Shown: positions 11,694 to 21,900 of the stretch, piece by piece | Numbering within the stretch: position 1 is the stretch's first letter | Layout: each line of letters opens with the position of its first letter | Origin: Pigoraptor chileana | Lineage: Eukaryota > Opisthokonta > Filasterea | DNA length: 46,074 nucleotides | Reading direction: 5' to 3' | NCBI GenBank assembly: GCA_943704495.1 | Contig: CALSCR010000305.1 | Location: 1 to 46,074 of the forward strand | Program-made: the position numbers and the translations under genes | Notes under the pieces: generated by a model | What the model was told of the DNA's origin: nothing | Seen by the model: the letters and a program-made list of their open reading frames with translations, nothing else | Databases searched by the model: none

Positions 11694-12271
11694 ACGCACA
11701 TATAACGGCTGCCACGCACGCTTCCGCACTCGCGCACTCACTCGGCATCAATAGTGGCACATAGTGTGTCTGCAACAAGAAAGACACGCGTGTTTCTTCA
11801 TTTGTGGGGACTAAGATAAATAAAACTTTGTTGCCCTTTCAGTTAGCATGCATGTGCGGTTAAGGGGAATTATTCGTTACAGCGCTACTGCGGCGCCGCC
11901 TTTTCCGAATTTGGCGCCGACAGTTCATCGCGAAAGGAGGCCAGAAGAACAAACAATTGCTGTTCTTTTGCGATCTTTGTGGTAACCCTGCACTTCTCGT
12001 TAACTAAGTTAGTAGCAGTAGTACTATTGTCAGCAGGGGTGGCACCCCGCACTTCAGGGCGCTGCCCGTGAACTGTGCGCATGCCGGAAAAATCGATGCG
12101 CTTCCGGAAATATGAGTCGGCTAATTTTCAAAGCATTGAACAGTCGGAAATGATTTGCGGAAAAATTCACGATTATCCGTCAGTCGTCTCAGTGTTTGAC
12201 TATTTGGAAAGACAGTGATGCCAAATTAACCGTTTTTTGTGTTCAACAAAGTGTCACAATGGCCGATCACA
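11694..12271. other. Spacer between the ADISSP-like and leucine-rich-repeat genes
   Basis: A 578-bp spacer between genes on the same strand. It holds an AATAAA at 11819-11824, about 126 bases after the ADISSP-like stop and a plausible polyadenylation signal. The rest shows no open frame with coding character and would contain the promoter of the repeat gene. Confidence 0.5.
11819..11824 (+). promoter_or_regulatory. Candidate polyadenylation signal AATAAA (ADISSP-like gene)
   Basis: A canonical hexamer about 126 bases downstream of the TGA at 11691, followed by a T-rich stretch. There is no experimental support for cleavage here. Confidence 0.45.
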
Positions 12272-13702
12272 ATGGCGTCGCTGTCTTCACTTCCCGTCGA
12301 GGTGCTTGTGGCACGTGTGGTCCCACTCCTCAATAATGCGACCAAAATCGCCCTTTCCCAAACTAACTCCACACTGCGCTCTCATTTGCGCCGTTCGGCA
12401 GTGTGCGTATACAAACTCACGCCCACGTGGTCGCGGCTGTTTTACGAGGATGAGGGCTTTCGCTCCCTCGTCACTGGTGTCATTCCTAAACGTCGGCTCG
12501 AGATTCAGTTTTTCGACGTGAAAGAAGGTACCGACCTGTGTGAAGCTTCCGAACGTGATAAATGGCGCAATAGAGTGGTGGATGTGTCTGCACTGGGTGG
12601 CGTGCACACGCTCAATCTCAGCTATTGTTATGGGGTGGTAGATGTGTCTGCACTGGGCGGCGTGCACACGCTCGACCTCACATACTGTCGAGGAGTGGTG
12701 TGTGTATCTGCATTGGGTGGCGTGCACACGCTCAACCTCGCATACTGTCAAGGAGTTGTGGATTTATCTGCATTGGGTGGCGTGCATACGCTCAGCCTCT
12801 CTTACTGTCGAGGAGTGGTGGATGTGTCTGCATTGGGTGGCGTGCACACACTCAATCTCACTTGCTGCAAGCGTTTGGTGGATGTGTCTGCACTGGGCGG
12901 CGTGCACACGCTCAATCTTAGCTATTGCGCTGGAGTGGTGGATGTGTCTGCATTAAGTGGCGTCCACACGCTTGACGTCAGTCGTTGCGATATAGTGGAT
13001 GTGTCTGCACTGGGTGGCTTGCACACGCTCAACCTCACTCACTGCCGAAGATTGGTGGATGTGTCTGCCTTGCGTGGCGTGCACACGCTCAACCTCACTT
13101 ACTGTCGAGGAGTGGTGGACGTGTCTGCATTGGGTGGCGTGCACACGCTCAACCTCAGTATATGCAACAAAGTGGTGGATGTGTCTGCTCTGGGCGGCGT
13201 ACACGTGCTCGACCTCAGTGAGTGCGATGGAGTGAAGGATTTTTCTGCACTGGGTGGCGTGCACACGCTCAATCTCAGCTATTGCGATGGAGTGGTGGAT
13301 GTGTCTGCATTGGGTGGCGTGCACACGCTCTATCTCAGCTTCTGTCATGGTGTGGTGGATGTGTCTGCATTGAGTGGCGTGCATACGCTCAACCTCCGTG
13401 GCTGCAGCGGAGTGGTGGATGTGTCTGCACTGGGCGGCGTGCACGTGCTCGACCTCAGTGATTGCAATGGAGTGGTGGATGTGTCTGCACTGGGCGGCGT
13501 GCACACGCTCAACCTTCGTGGCTGCAATGGAGTGATAGATGTGTCTGCACTGGGCGGCGTGCACACGCTCAACCTTCGTGGCTGCAATGGAGTGATGGAT
13601 GTGTCTGCATTGGAGCGTGTTCACACGCTCAACCTCCGTGGCTGCAATGGAGTGGTGGATGTGTCTGCATTGGAGCGTGTTCACACACTTTTGCACAAAT
13701 AA
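12272..13702 (+). CDS. F-box-like leucine-rich-repeat protein, intronless
   Basis: A single 1,431-bp frame, 476 residues. I chose the ATG at 12272; the frame is open upstream only from a GTG. The N-terminus SSLPVEVLVARVVPLL followed by ALSQTNSTLRSHLR has the spacing of an F-box (LP-E-L...L...C/L...L), though it is weak. After a 50-residue linker come nineteen units of 20 residues starting near residue 100, consensus VVDVSALGGVHTLNLSYC-G. One unit is a residue short and the last is cut to 16 residues. Each unit looks like a short cysteine-containing leucine-rich repeat. DNA copies are nearly identical in 60-bp steps. Known relatives in form are F-box/LRR substrate receptors of SCF ubiquitin ligases, so substrate recognition is a reasonable but unproven role. 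It is the only long intronless gene here, which could mean retroposition, transfer or youth. Confidence 0.8.
   Translation: MASLSSLPVEVLVARVVPLLNNATKIALSQTNSTLRSHLRRSAVCVYKLTPTWSRLFYEDEGFRSLVTGVIPKRRLEIQFFDVKEGTDLCEASERDKWRNRVVDVSALGGVHTLNLSYCYGVVDVSALGGVHTLDLTYCRGVVCVSALGGVHTLNLAYCQGVVDLSALGGVHTLSLSYCRGVVDVSALGGVHTLNLTCCKRLVDVSALGGVHTLNLSYCAGVVDVSALSGVHTLDVSRCDIVDVSALGGLHTLNLTHCRRLVDVSALRGVHTLNLTYCRGVVDVSALGGVHTLNLSICNKVVDVSALGGVHVLDLSECDGVKDFSALGGVHTLNLSYCDGVVDVSALGGVHTLYLSFCHGVVDVSALSGVHTLNLRGCSGVVDVSALGGVHVLDLSDCNGVVDVSALGGVHTLNLRGCNGVIDVSALGGVHTLNLRGCNGVMDVSALERVHTLNLRGCNGVVDVSALERVHTLLHK
12573..13690 (+). repeat. Coding tandem array, 60-bp unit, about 18.7 copies
   Basis: Each 60-bp unit carries GTGGATGTGTCTGCA, then TGGGTGGCGTGCACACGCTC and a variable codon pair before TGC. 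The units encode the 20-residue leucine-rich repeats. One unit near 12985-13000 lacks a codon, which shifts the register by three bases. The last two units share a GAGCGTGTTC variant in place of the usual GGTGGCGTGC. The low divergence suggests recent expansion or ongoing gene conversion. Confidence 0.95.
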
Positions 13703-13868
13703 TTGCGCTGCCGACATGCCTTGCAATCCTATTGCACCAGTCATGGCGTTCCCAGTGGTCGTGTTCAATATATGCTTAGTTAGTTGTTGTTTCTGTATGT
13801 GCGTTTGTGTTACGTGTCAAAGCTGCAATTGTACACATGCAGTCGGTGGTTGGAATCTAAATTTCAAA

Positions 13869-13874
13869 AATAAA
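13869..13874 (+). promoter_or_regulatory. Candidate polyadenylation signal AATAAA (leucine-rich-repeat gene)
   Basis: A canonical hexamer about 165 bases after the TAA at 13700. The distance and position fit a 3-prime UTR. Confidence 0.45.
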
Positions 13875-14099
13875 CACAAGTTATATCAATACACTCCATC
13901 CCTGAGTTTACCCGGGCGTATAATCCAATGCATTCGCTATTCCGATTTAGTGTTTCTGTTGATAATTGTCTTACACTTTCCGATAGATCCTCCATCGGAT
14001 ATGATCCACTGTTCAGTCACCGAAGCCACTCTGTGCCAAATAAGTCGCATCAGTGACGCCATTTCAAGGCCGCCGTCTGCTCAACCGTCATCTGGCACC

Positions 14100-14137
14100 A
14101 AGGGCTCTCATAACCAAGGGTTCTTATGAGAGCCCTT
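14100..14137. repeat. Perfect 14-bp inverted repeat with 10-base loop
   Basis: AAGGGCTCTCATAA at 14100-14113 is exactly mirrored by TTATGAGAGCCCTT at 14124-14137, with a 10-base loop. It could be an RNA hairpin, a protein-binding palindrome or the end of a small non-autonomous DNA element. It is not the metazoan histone stem-loop, whose stem is 6 bp and loop 4 bases. Confidence 0.85.
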
Positions 14138-15191
14138 GCGAGCACCCGCTCCACCTGACCACTGACTCATGTGGATCATTAAAACATACGTGCTGGATCT
14201 CTTTACTGGGCTGGCTCAGTTGATAATCGCCCTTTGACAGATGCGGCATGCCGCTCCAAAAGCACGCCAACATGCTGCCACTCGAAAGCACTAATCACAA
14301 GAGAAAACGAATGAAAGAGCAAAGTTCTAACAGATCGGAGTGACGGCATCGGCAGTCTGATGTGATTGCTCAGAAAAACTCAGAGACCGTTATTACTCTG
14401 GCACAGGATTATACTTACCGGCTTGCCTCAACGGACTCAAGATCAAAGTGCTATTGCTATTATAATGGTGTGATTTATCAATCACAAATAGTATCGTATC
14501 GCATACATAACATTAAACAGCGTATCTGATACGTTAGATTGTCTGTCAGTGACTGATCTCAATGGCGACTCGCTCACTGGTCTATAAATCACTACTTGGT
14601 CCAGTGTCCAAAACCGGCTGGCCAGTTTAAGGCGGGCACGTGACAGTCGCTCAGCCAGTTCGCGGCACGTGCGGCAGGTCAATTACAGCGGTGCGGATTC
14701 GGCGACGACCGATCACTGAGAAAGAAGTATAATTGCATGTTAGCGAAAGCGCTGTTGTCTCCATCGGCTGTTTGCGTTTGGTGAGCACAATAGTCTCAGA
14801 GTGTGAATGCCTCAGTGTGTGACTTTGTCCCACCGCATCAACGCAACCGCCCGCATTGTCCGCCGTGCCGCGCAGGTGCCAGTTCATGCAAGTGCTCGTG
14901 CTGCATCCTTGCCATCTTTCACGTTGGTCTCTGGCGGCGGCTATACACCTCAATTGATCCGCGGATTGGTATTGAGGAGATCGGTTGACGTAACATCGGT
15001 AAGCTACCGCATGATGATCGTTATGGGTTGAGCTTCATGACGCAAATATATTACACACACACGCGCACGCACACACACATAGACACCCACACACACACAC
15101 ACACATATATATATAGGTCGACTAATGTGCACGCACTCTATGCAACTCCCTACAGCGATCATTCTCTACGTCTGCTTTGGTCTCTGCAAAG

Positions 15192-17274
15192 ATGGAGGCA
15201 GAATCAATTGCTCGGAAACGCAAAGTGAGTCGTCTTCTATCACTCACTCTCTCCATCACTCTATCACTCTGTCTCTCTTGTGATGCCCATACCTAAGACA
15301 CTTAGTTGAATCATACTACTCCCTCTCAACCTCTGTCTCTGTCTCACTACTTCCCCACCACTTGTATCCCTCGTATGCGTCTGTAGAGTGCGCCCTTGAC
15401 ACTCACGCGATCATCATGCATTAGCTTCTGTCTGCCTGTCTGTCTCCAGCTCTCTCGTTTTGGAGTCGATGATCACAACGCCCAAGCCACTGGCTTGAAT
15501 TATATGTGTATCCACACCACTCACATATGATGTGTTTGTGGGAATGCCTTTACGCCGCTCTTGCATTTAGAGCTCCTCGCCCGCGGCGTTGGATGAGTCG
15601 ACAGAGGGCGGCGTGGCATCTCCGTCCACCTCGCCAAAGCCGAAACGGCCGCAATTCGGCGCTCGCTTTCTCACGGAAGGACAAAATGTTTTTGATTACA
15701 ACTCGTGGTGCGTGGATGTTTGTCGAATCGTGTGTGTTCGTGCTGCATCCCTGGTGCGCCAGCATGCATGTGTGTGTGTGTATCTGTGTGTGTTTGTATG
15801 TGTGAATGTGTATGTGGGTTGTCGTTAGCATGGACAATCTTCTGTTTCGATTGACTCGATTGGGGATATGTCACTCTCTTGCACAGGGATTGTGTCGAAT
15901 GGAATGAGGAGCAGCTGAAGCAGGCCGAGTCGGTCGTCGCCAAGCAAGCGCTGGTTGAAATGGCCCCGGAGCTCAAGGGTGCGCTATGTGCATGTGTGTG
16001 TGTGTGTCTGTCGATCTGTCTGTCTCTGTCTGTCTGTGTGTGTGTGTGTGTGTGTGTGTCGGCGTGTATCTGTTCGTTGGTATTATTAATATATTAATTG
16101 CTGATACTCACCACCTTCACAAACACTCACAGAGAAATATGAGAACGAGGCCGGTGACTTTTGGGACAAATTTTACGGAAAGCACGAAAACCGGTTCTTT
16201 AAGGATCGGAACTGGCTGTTTACGGAATTTCCAGAGCTGTTTGGGTCCACCGCGGCGGCGTCGGAGGCGGCAGGCAGCGAGGTGAGCTCACACACGCGTC
16301 ACATGCTAAATTACATGCGTTGAGCCTAACTTATGTGACAGAATGGACTACCCGAGTGCTCGACTGAACGTATTCGCATTGATTGGCATTTATCGCATGG
16401 CGTTTTCCGCCACCAGTGTGTGTCACCCCACGTGATCTGCATTCCGCTTACCCAACCCCTACCCCAACCCTTCCATGCAGGCGCCGTCGGTGCGACCGTT
16501 TAGGCTGTTGGAAGTGGGCTGTGGAGTGGGAAACACTGTCTTTCCTATTTTGCAGACAAACAAACGCGACAATTTGTTTGTGTATGCGTGCGACTTTGCA
16601 AATACAGCCATTGACATCTTGAAGGTATGTGTGCCGCGGGTGTAGGCTTGGCTCGTGTGCGTGCCGTTTAGGTGCTTGTGCGCAGTGTCTTTTATATGTG
16701 CTTCAATGTTTGTGTGTGTCTGTTTATAGTGCTTACGCATCAGTATTTATGGTTATGTGGTTATGAATGTGTTTATGGTCGACGCTGTTGTGTCATGTCT
16801 GCTGGGGGCTGTTACACATACCCACACACACACATCCATATATTGATTCTGTGCTTAACCTCCATACGTGCACCCCACGTCCATGCATTTATATGTCTTC
16901 CCCCACACACACATACAACACCCTCGCAATCCAGGCCAGTGCTGATTATGATGAGCGACGCTGTAAGGCTTTCGTATGCGATGTCACAAAAGACGACATT
17001 CCGATTGCCGAGAACTCGCTTGACTGCGTTGTGATGATTTTCGTGCTCTCCGCCATCGACCCAGAGAAGATGCAGCACGTGATCAACAGGCTTTCATCGG
17101 TATGTTTATTTGTGGGGTTGAGACGACGAGGCGTGTGTGTGTGCGTGTGTGTCTGTGTGTGTGTGTGTGTTTTGCTTGATGGGTTTTCTGGATATCGAAC
17201 AACACAAGTTAGTGCGACACAAACTCAACCAAAAAAACTCAACCAACCTCACTCTCACACACAATCTTTTACTC

Positions 17275-17316
<42 letters not shown>

Positions 17317-17675
17317 CTGCTGCGCCCTGGCGGTGTCATCCTGCTGAGAGACTATGGCAGACACGATCTAGCACAGCTGCGTTTCAAGGCAGGGCGCATG
17401 ATCAAGGACAATTTTTACGTCCGGGGTGACGGCACGCGCGCTTATTTTTTCAGCAACGGTGAGCCTTTCTGCTCCGGAATTCACTTGTGTATCGTTGTTG
17501 CCGTTGCCTCGAACAAACTCTTCCTGTGTATTGAGTATTGTATGTATTGTATGTGTGCCAGTGTATTTTGTTTGGTGGCTCCATATGCCGTTGTGCGCCT
17601 CAGTGAGCGTGCGCGCAACAAACCAGGGATTACACTGATATCAATAAGATGCATGTACACACACACGCATACACA

Positions 17676-17739
<64 letters not shown>

Positions 17740-17952
17740 GATGAGCTTGACCGTCTGCTGACCAACGCAGGGCTTGTGAAGGAGGTCAACATGGCCGACC
17801 GTCGTCTGCTTGTCAATCGAGGGCGCCAAATTCAAATGTTCAGAGTGTGGATGCAATGTCGTTATCGCAAGCTCGCCTCCCCCGGATGCCTTGCGGGCGG
17901 AGTGGCGGCACTCCACGCAAGTGCGATGAGAAGTGATGCTGCGTCTTCATGA
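15192..17952 (+). CDS. METTL2: METTL2-type tRNA m3C32 methyltransferase
   Basis: Eight exons: 15192-15224, 15571-15707, 15887-15978, 16133-16281, 16481-16624, 16935-17099, 17317-17458 and 17741-17952. All phases agree, giving 357 residues (human METTL2B 378). [23 protein letters not shown] matches the family start FG-RFL...VF-HNAWDNVEW, and [14 protein letters not shown]...FFKDRNWLF the next block. The SAM-binding motif I is [16 protein letters not shown] (about residues 145-160), followed by [37 protein letters not shown] and [20 protein letters not shown] are motifs II-IV. The C-terminal [20 protein letters not shown] separates METTL2/8/Trm140 from METTL6. The enzyme methylates C32 of tRNA-Thr and tRNA-Arg to 3-methylcytidine, often with a partner. 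No mitochondrial presequence is evident, so it is METTL2-like rather than METTL8-like. The introns are dominated by (GT)n and (CA)n. Confidence 0.93.
16034..16059. repeat. (GT)13 microsatellite in METTL2 intron 3
   Basis: A sense-strand GT run near the 5-prime end of the 154-bp intron (15979-16132), preceded by a (TCTG)n stretch. Confidence 0.9.
17277..17315. repeat. (AC)n run forming the 3-prime end of METTL2 intron 6
   Basis: The (AC)19 run goes directly into the acceptor (ACAG, exon at 17317), so the polypyrimidine tract is replaced by CA. The same intron begins with a long GT-rich stretch (17132-17170), which is complementary to this run. Confidence 0.9.
17679..17731. repeat. (AC)26 run near the 3-prime end of METTL2 intron 7
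   Basis: An uninterrupted (AC)n run ending about 10 bases before the acceptor GCACACGCAG at 17731-17740. The exon starts at 17741. Confidence 0.9.
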
Positions 17953-18377
17953 TCGCTCGTGTTTTTCTTTCTGTGTTTTTTTTTGATAATGTTGTTGCCA
18001 TTGTGATCCAAATATAGGGGATGACAGACTATTGATTTCCATTTGTATTTTTATGGTTTCACCGGTGATTGAAGACGAGTGAAATTTAGACGGCAAAAGA
18101 TAAAGTACAGTGGGATCGAAAAGTGAATGTGACGCAAAAAGTTATAAGGAATGGACAGTAAAAACAATCACACGCGACAATTTGAAAAATGGCAATTGCA
18201 TTAGCAAAAAACAAACAGAAACTGATATCCACGCTATACCGACACTGAGGCAGACAAGCACGCGCACACGCACGCAGACAAAGCACACGCACACACATAC
18301 AATTACAGAATCGTGCACACAGCGCATTCATCCATCACAACTATCACAACTGTCATTATTAGCAGGCGTCGCTGTGA
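17953..18377. other. Convergent spacer between METTL2 and CFAP44
   Basis: 425 bp between the stops of two convergent genes. It is T-rich just after METTL2 and then A/C-rich, consistent with 3-prime UTRs on both sides. I see no AATAAA on either strand and no other feature. Confidence 0.5.
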
Positions 18378-18954
18378 CTACTGGTCGATGGGGGGCGCGT
18401 GGGTCGTCTGGCGGAGTGTCGGGAAGAGCTGCCCGTCCTTCCGGCTCAGTATCGCAATCTCGTTCCTGAGAACATCAATCTCACGCAGTTGCATTTCAAC
18501 AAGCTGCTTCAGACGCTCTCTCTCCTTCACGTCAGACGCACTCGGCCCAGCGTACTCGCCGCCCTGCACACGCACGCAAACACACATGATAAAAACGGTA
18601 CGAGAATGAGTCTGATTGTGTCGCATGTGACCTTGATTGAAGTACAGCAACCAATTGCAGTGTGAGTGCTTCTCTAACAAAACGAAGGCCATACACACCA
18701 ATGCCTTTTCGGTTGCGTTGAGCGATTCCTCCAGCCTATGGCGCTCTTCGGTGAGATCGGCGAGGTGCTCCAGAAGCTTTGTGTTCTCTTTTGTGGTACG
18801 CATGAGGTCTTCCTTCGCGGCGGAAATTTCTCCCTAAACAACAGATACACCCGCACGCACACACGCACACATACCACGTATTCCAAGATAAATACATTTC
18901 AAATTAGCAATTGAGAGAATGATATAAAGATAACGAGAGTGCAGTAACAATAGC

Positions 18955-18986
<32 letters not shown>

Positions 18987-21900
18987 CTACACGACCCAGC
19001 ACGCAGCCACAACGCACCTCGCGCGCCTCCTCCTCCTTGATCCACTGGACCTCCTGGGACGAAATGACGTCCTTCATGTCGTCAGCAGCCTTGTTGACGC
19101 TCATGGTCTCGAGGCGCTCAATGTCAATGAGCCGACCGAATTTCAGCATTTGGATGTCTCGCGCTTTGCCCTCGAGCTCCTCAATCTGCAGAGAGAGTGT
19201 GCGTGCGTGTTTGTGATTGTGTGCGTGTTTGTTGTACGTTTGTGTGCGTGACAGAGAAAAAAACCAGAACAAAACGAGAATGCTTAGTATTTATGTGCAA
19301 AAAAGACAACACGGATGCGCACCAATGGAGACGTCAAATAGCATTGTGCTCACCTCGACTTCCTTCGCCTTGCCGTCCTTCTGCAGTTTGACGTGGAGCT
19401 GACGCAATTCCTTGTACTGACGTCGTTGAAGCGACTTTTCATTCTGCAACTCTCGGATGCGACGGGCGAGGCGGAGAATGCCGGCTCCGGTGAAGACGAG
19501 CGACGAGGCAAGATCCTTGGGAAGCCTGCCCTTGACGAGGTTCTGGATTTGGTGGAGGCGGAGGGTGACTTCCACATCGAGCTCATTGAGCTTCTTTTGC
19601 TTCTCCGATTGGAATGCCTGTGATGGTGTTGGTGTTGTTATTGTTGTGTGTTTGTTGTTGTGACGGGACGATGGGTAAGGGCAGAGACATTGGTGAGAAA
19701 TATGACACCTGGAAGAACATCACGTGCCACAAAAACACACACACACACACACACACCCACATACACATCATACACCCACACACACACATCATACACGCAA
19801 ATCCAACGCACCTGGATGTCTGTCTCGACGCCCTTGAGGCCGATATCAATGATCTTGTCCTTCTTTTCAAGTGCCTCAAACTCCTTCTTCAGCGCATCCA
19901 TCGACTTTCGCTCCTCCTGCAAAAACTCTTCCACGTCCAGCCGACGCTCCCTTAGCTCGAGCATGCGGTCATACAACGCCTTGTCGCAACCGGGAGGGCA
20001 CGAGTCCTCCACGTCAAGATCGTCCGACACGTCATCCAGGTCCAAATCGTCGTCATCAAGATCGCTGTCGTCAGATTCGGCGTCAGATTCAGCGTCCGAG
20101 CCCCCCTCGACCTCAGCCTTCTGCGCCTTCTTCTTGACCCGCTTGATCTTGCGCTTAAACATCCGGGAGAGGAGGTCCGTGTACTTGTTGTTCTCGCCAA
20201 GCGACTCGATAAACTCGGTGTGGACGGCCCGCTCCTGCGCCTGCAGCACCTGCACTTCCGCCTGCTTTCCTGACAGCTTCTGGCGGCATTCCTCCACCTT
20301 CAGGCCCATGTCGGACTTCTCGTTCTGCTTCGCACCGAGCTTTGTGAGAAGCACCGTCTCTCGCTTCTCAAACTCCTTCAGCAGCACAAGCTCTTCAAAG
20401 AGCAGCAATTGGCGGAGCTCAGCAGCCTTCACCTGCCCCTCGACGGCAACACGCTCGCGCCGGAGTGCGCCCACGCGGTCGTCGAATGCGCCCGTTGCAG
20501 TCTTCATCGACGCCAACAGCACTTTGCGCTCGTGCGTCAGCCGAATGCGGCGCACTTCACGCTCCTGCCGTTCGAGATCACTGAGGTCCTCAAGGCCGTC
20601 TGCCCCGGAGGCGTGCACCGAGCCTCCGTAGTCCCCGCCCTGCGGTTGGCTGGCGTTCTGTCCAGACTGCTGCTGTGCTGCCTGTCCAGACTGTTGCTGG
20701 TCACCTGTGTTACCACCCGCCCCACCGCCGCCGCCGCCGCCACCACCCCCAAATCCTCCAAAGCCGCCGAAATCGTGCTGCTTCGCCGCGCGCGCCTTGG
20801 CGTCCCTCTCGACCTTCCACTTGAGGAGCGATTCGCGATCGTACTTTGCGCGCTCCTCGGGACACTCGTCAGGGTCCATCCGGGGCACATCCGGCACGCT
20901 GTCGTCAAGGTTGAGCGCGGCGTGGATTTCGCGAAGACGACCAATGTTCGCCGCCAGCTGTGCAATGAGCGAGCGTTTTTCGTCGCGGAGGCGGATGAGC
21001 TTCGAGTTGAATCCCCCGCGCATCTCGCTAATAGCCTCGCGCAGCAGAATCAGCTGCCGCCGCTTTGTCTCGGCGTTCACGCGCTGGCTCTCGGGAACGA
21101 CGTAGCCCTTCGCCGCCTTCAGCTTGTAGTCGCCCATGTTGTCCTCCGCCTCGCGAATGAGTGCAAGATCCGCGGGATTGTCGTGCGCACCGTCGGGCTT
21201 CCGCCCCATGTGCTCCGCCCACTCGCGCGCACGCTGTTGGCGCTGCAACTTGCGCTGCTCTGCCTTCGACAGCGTCGACGCATGCCGTCCGTGGTGTCCA
21301 CCACGTGCCGTCTCCCCCGCTCCCGTGAGCCCCACTGAAGGCCCCCCAATGCTGCCTTTCGCTCCGCCGGCAATGTCACCAAGATCTCGCCGGCGAATGT
21401 TGTCACCAGCCTTATCCGACGACCCGTGAGCGTCGTCAAGAAGCGCACGCATGTGCTGACTCAGCTTGGGAGTGCGGAAAGTGGCAACTTCGTGGCCGTG
21501 GGAAAACGATCGCACCACAATGCGCTCGCACTCCACAACGTCCTTGAATCGTGCCTGCAGCTTCTCAAGGGCGAGGCGGTGCCGTTCGGCCTCGTACGCA
21601 AGCTCCTTCTTCGTGAGTGCCAGGCGATCTTCCCTCTCCTGCAGCATTTGTTGGCGGCGTTCGGGGTCCATGTCGAAGCCGTCGCGCGGGATTTGCATGT
21701 GCTTCGGGAGGGCGTTGTTCCTGTCCAGGACACGGAGAAACTCGCGGCGGAGATCATCGACCATGCGCCGCATTCCCTCCTTCTTGTCGTCCGACACTTT
21801 GGCCTTGCGGTCCTGCTCGGCCTTCTGTCGCGACTCTTCAATGCTGTGTGCGGCGGCCTCATCGACGTCGTCAATCACCCCGGCGGATGCGGGAAGTAGG

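Larger units (their letters stand above)
13703..15191. other. Intergenic region with polyadenylation signal, hairpin and (CA)n
   Basis: About 1.5 kb between two plus-strand genes, with no convincing gene. It holds an AATAAA at 13869-13874 (likely for the repeat gene), a perfect 14-bp inverted repeat at 14100-14137, and an (AC)-rich run with a short (TA) stretch at about 15052-15116, just before the METTL2 start. The middle (14150-14900) shows no motif I recognise. Confidence 0.5.

Noticed and set aside
12239-12271. Upstream starts of open frames at GTG or TTG (12239, 24937, 45081, 1571)
   Set aside because: Eukaryotic initiation at these codons is rare, and good ATGs lie just downstream, so the ATG starts were used.
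12573-13690. CRISPR-like array
   Set aside because: The regular 60-bp period is coding, with no alternating spacer and repeat units, and the context is eukaryotic.
12953-13768. Long 271-codon minus-strand frame opposite the leucine-rich repeats
   Set aside because: It is the mirror of the 60-bp tandem array. The frame stays open only because the unit length is a multiple of three and happens to lack stops. The sense strand has the leucine-rich-repeat pattern and a proper start.
16812-17429. Open frames made of His-Thr or Cys-Val dipeptide runs
   Set aside because: They are translations of (CA)n and (TG)n microsatellites within introns and carry no gene signal.
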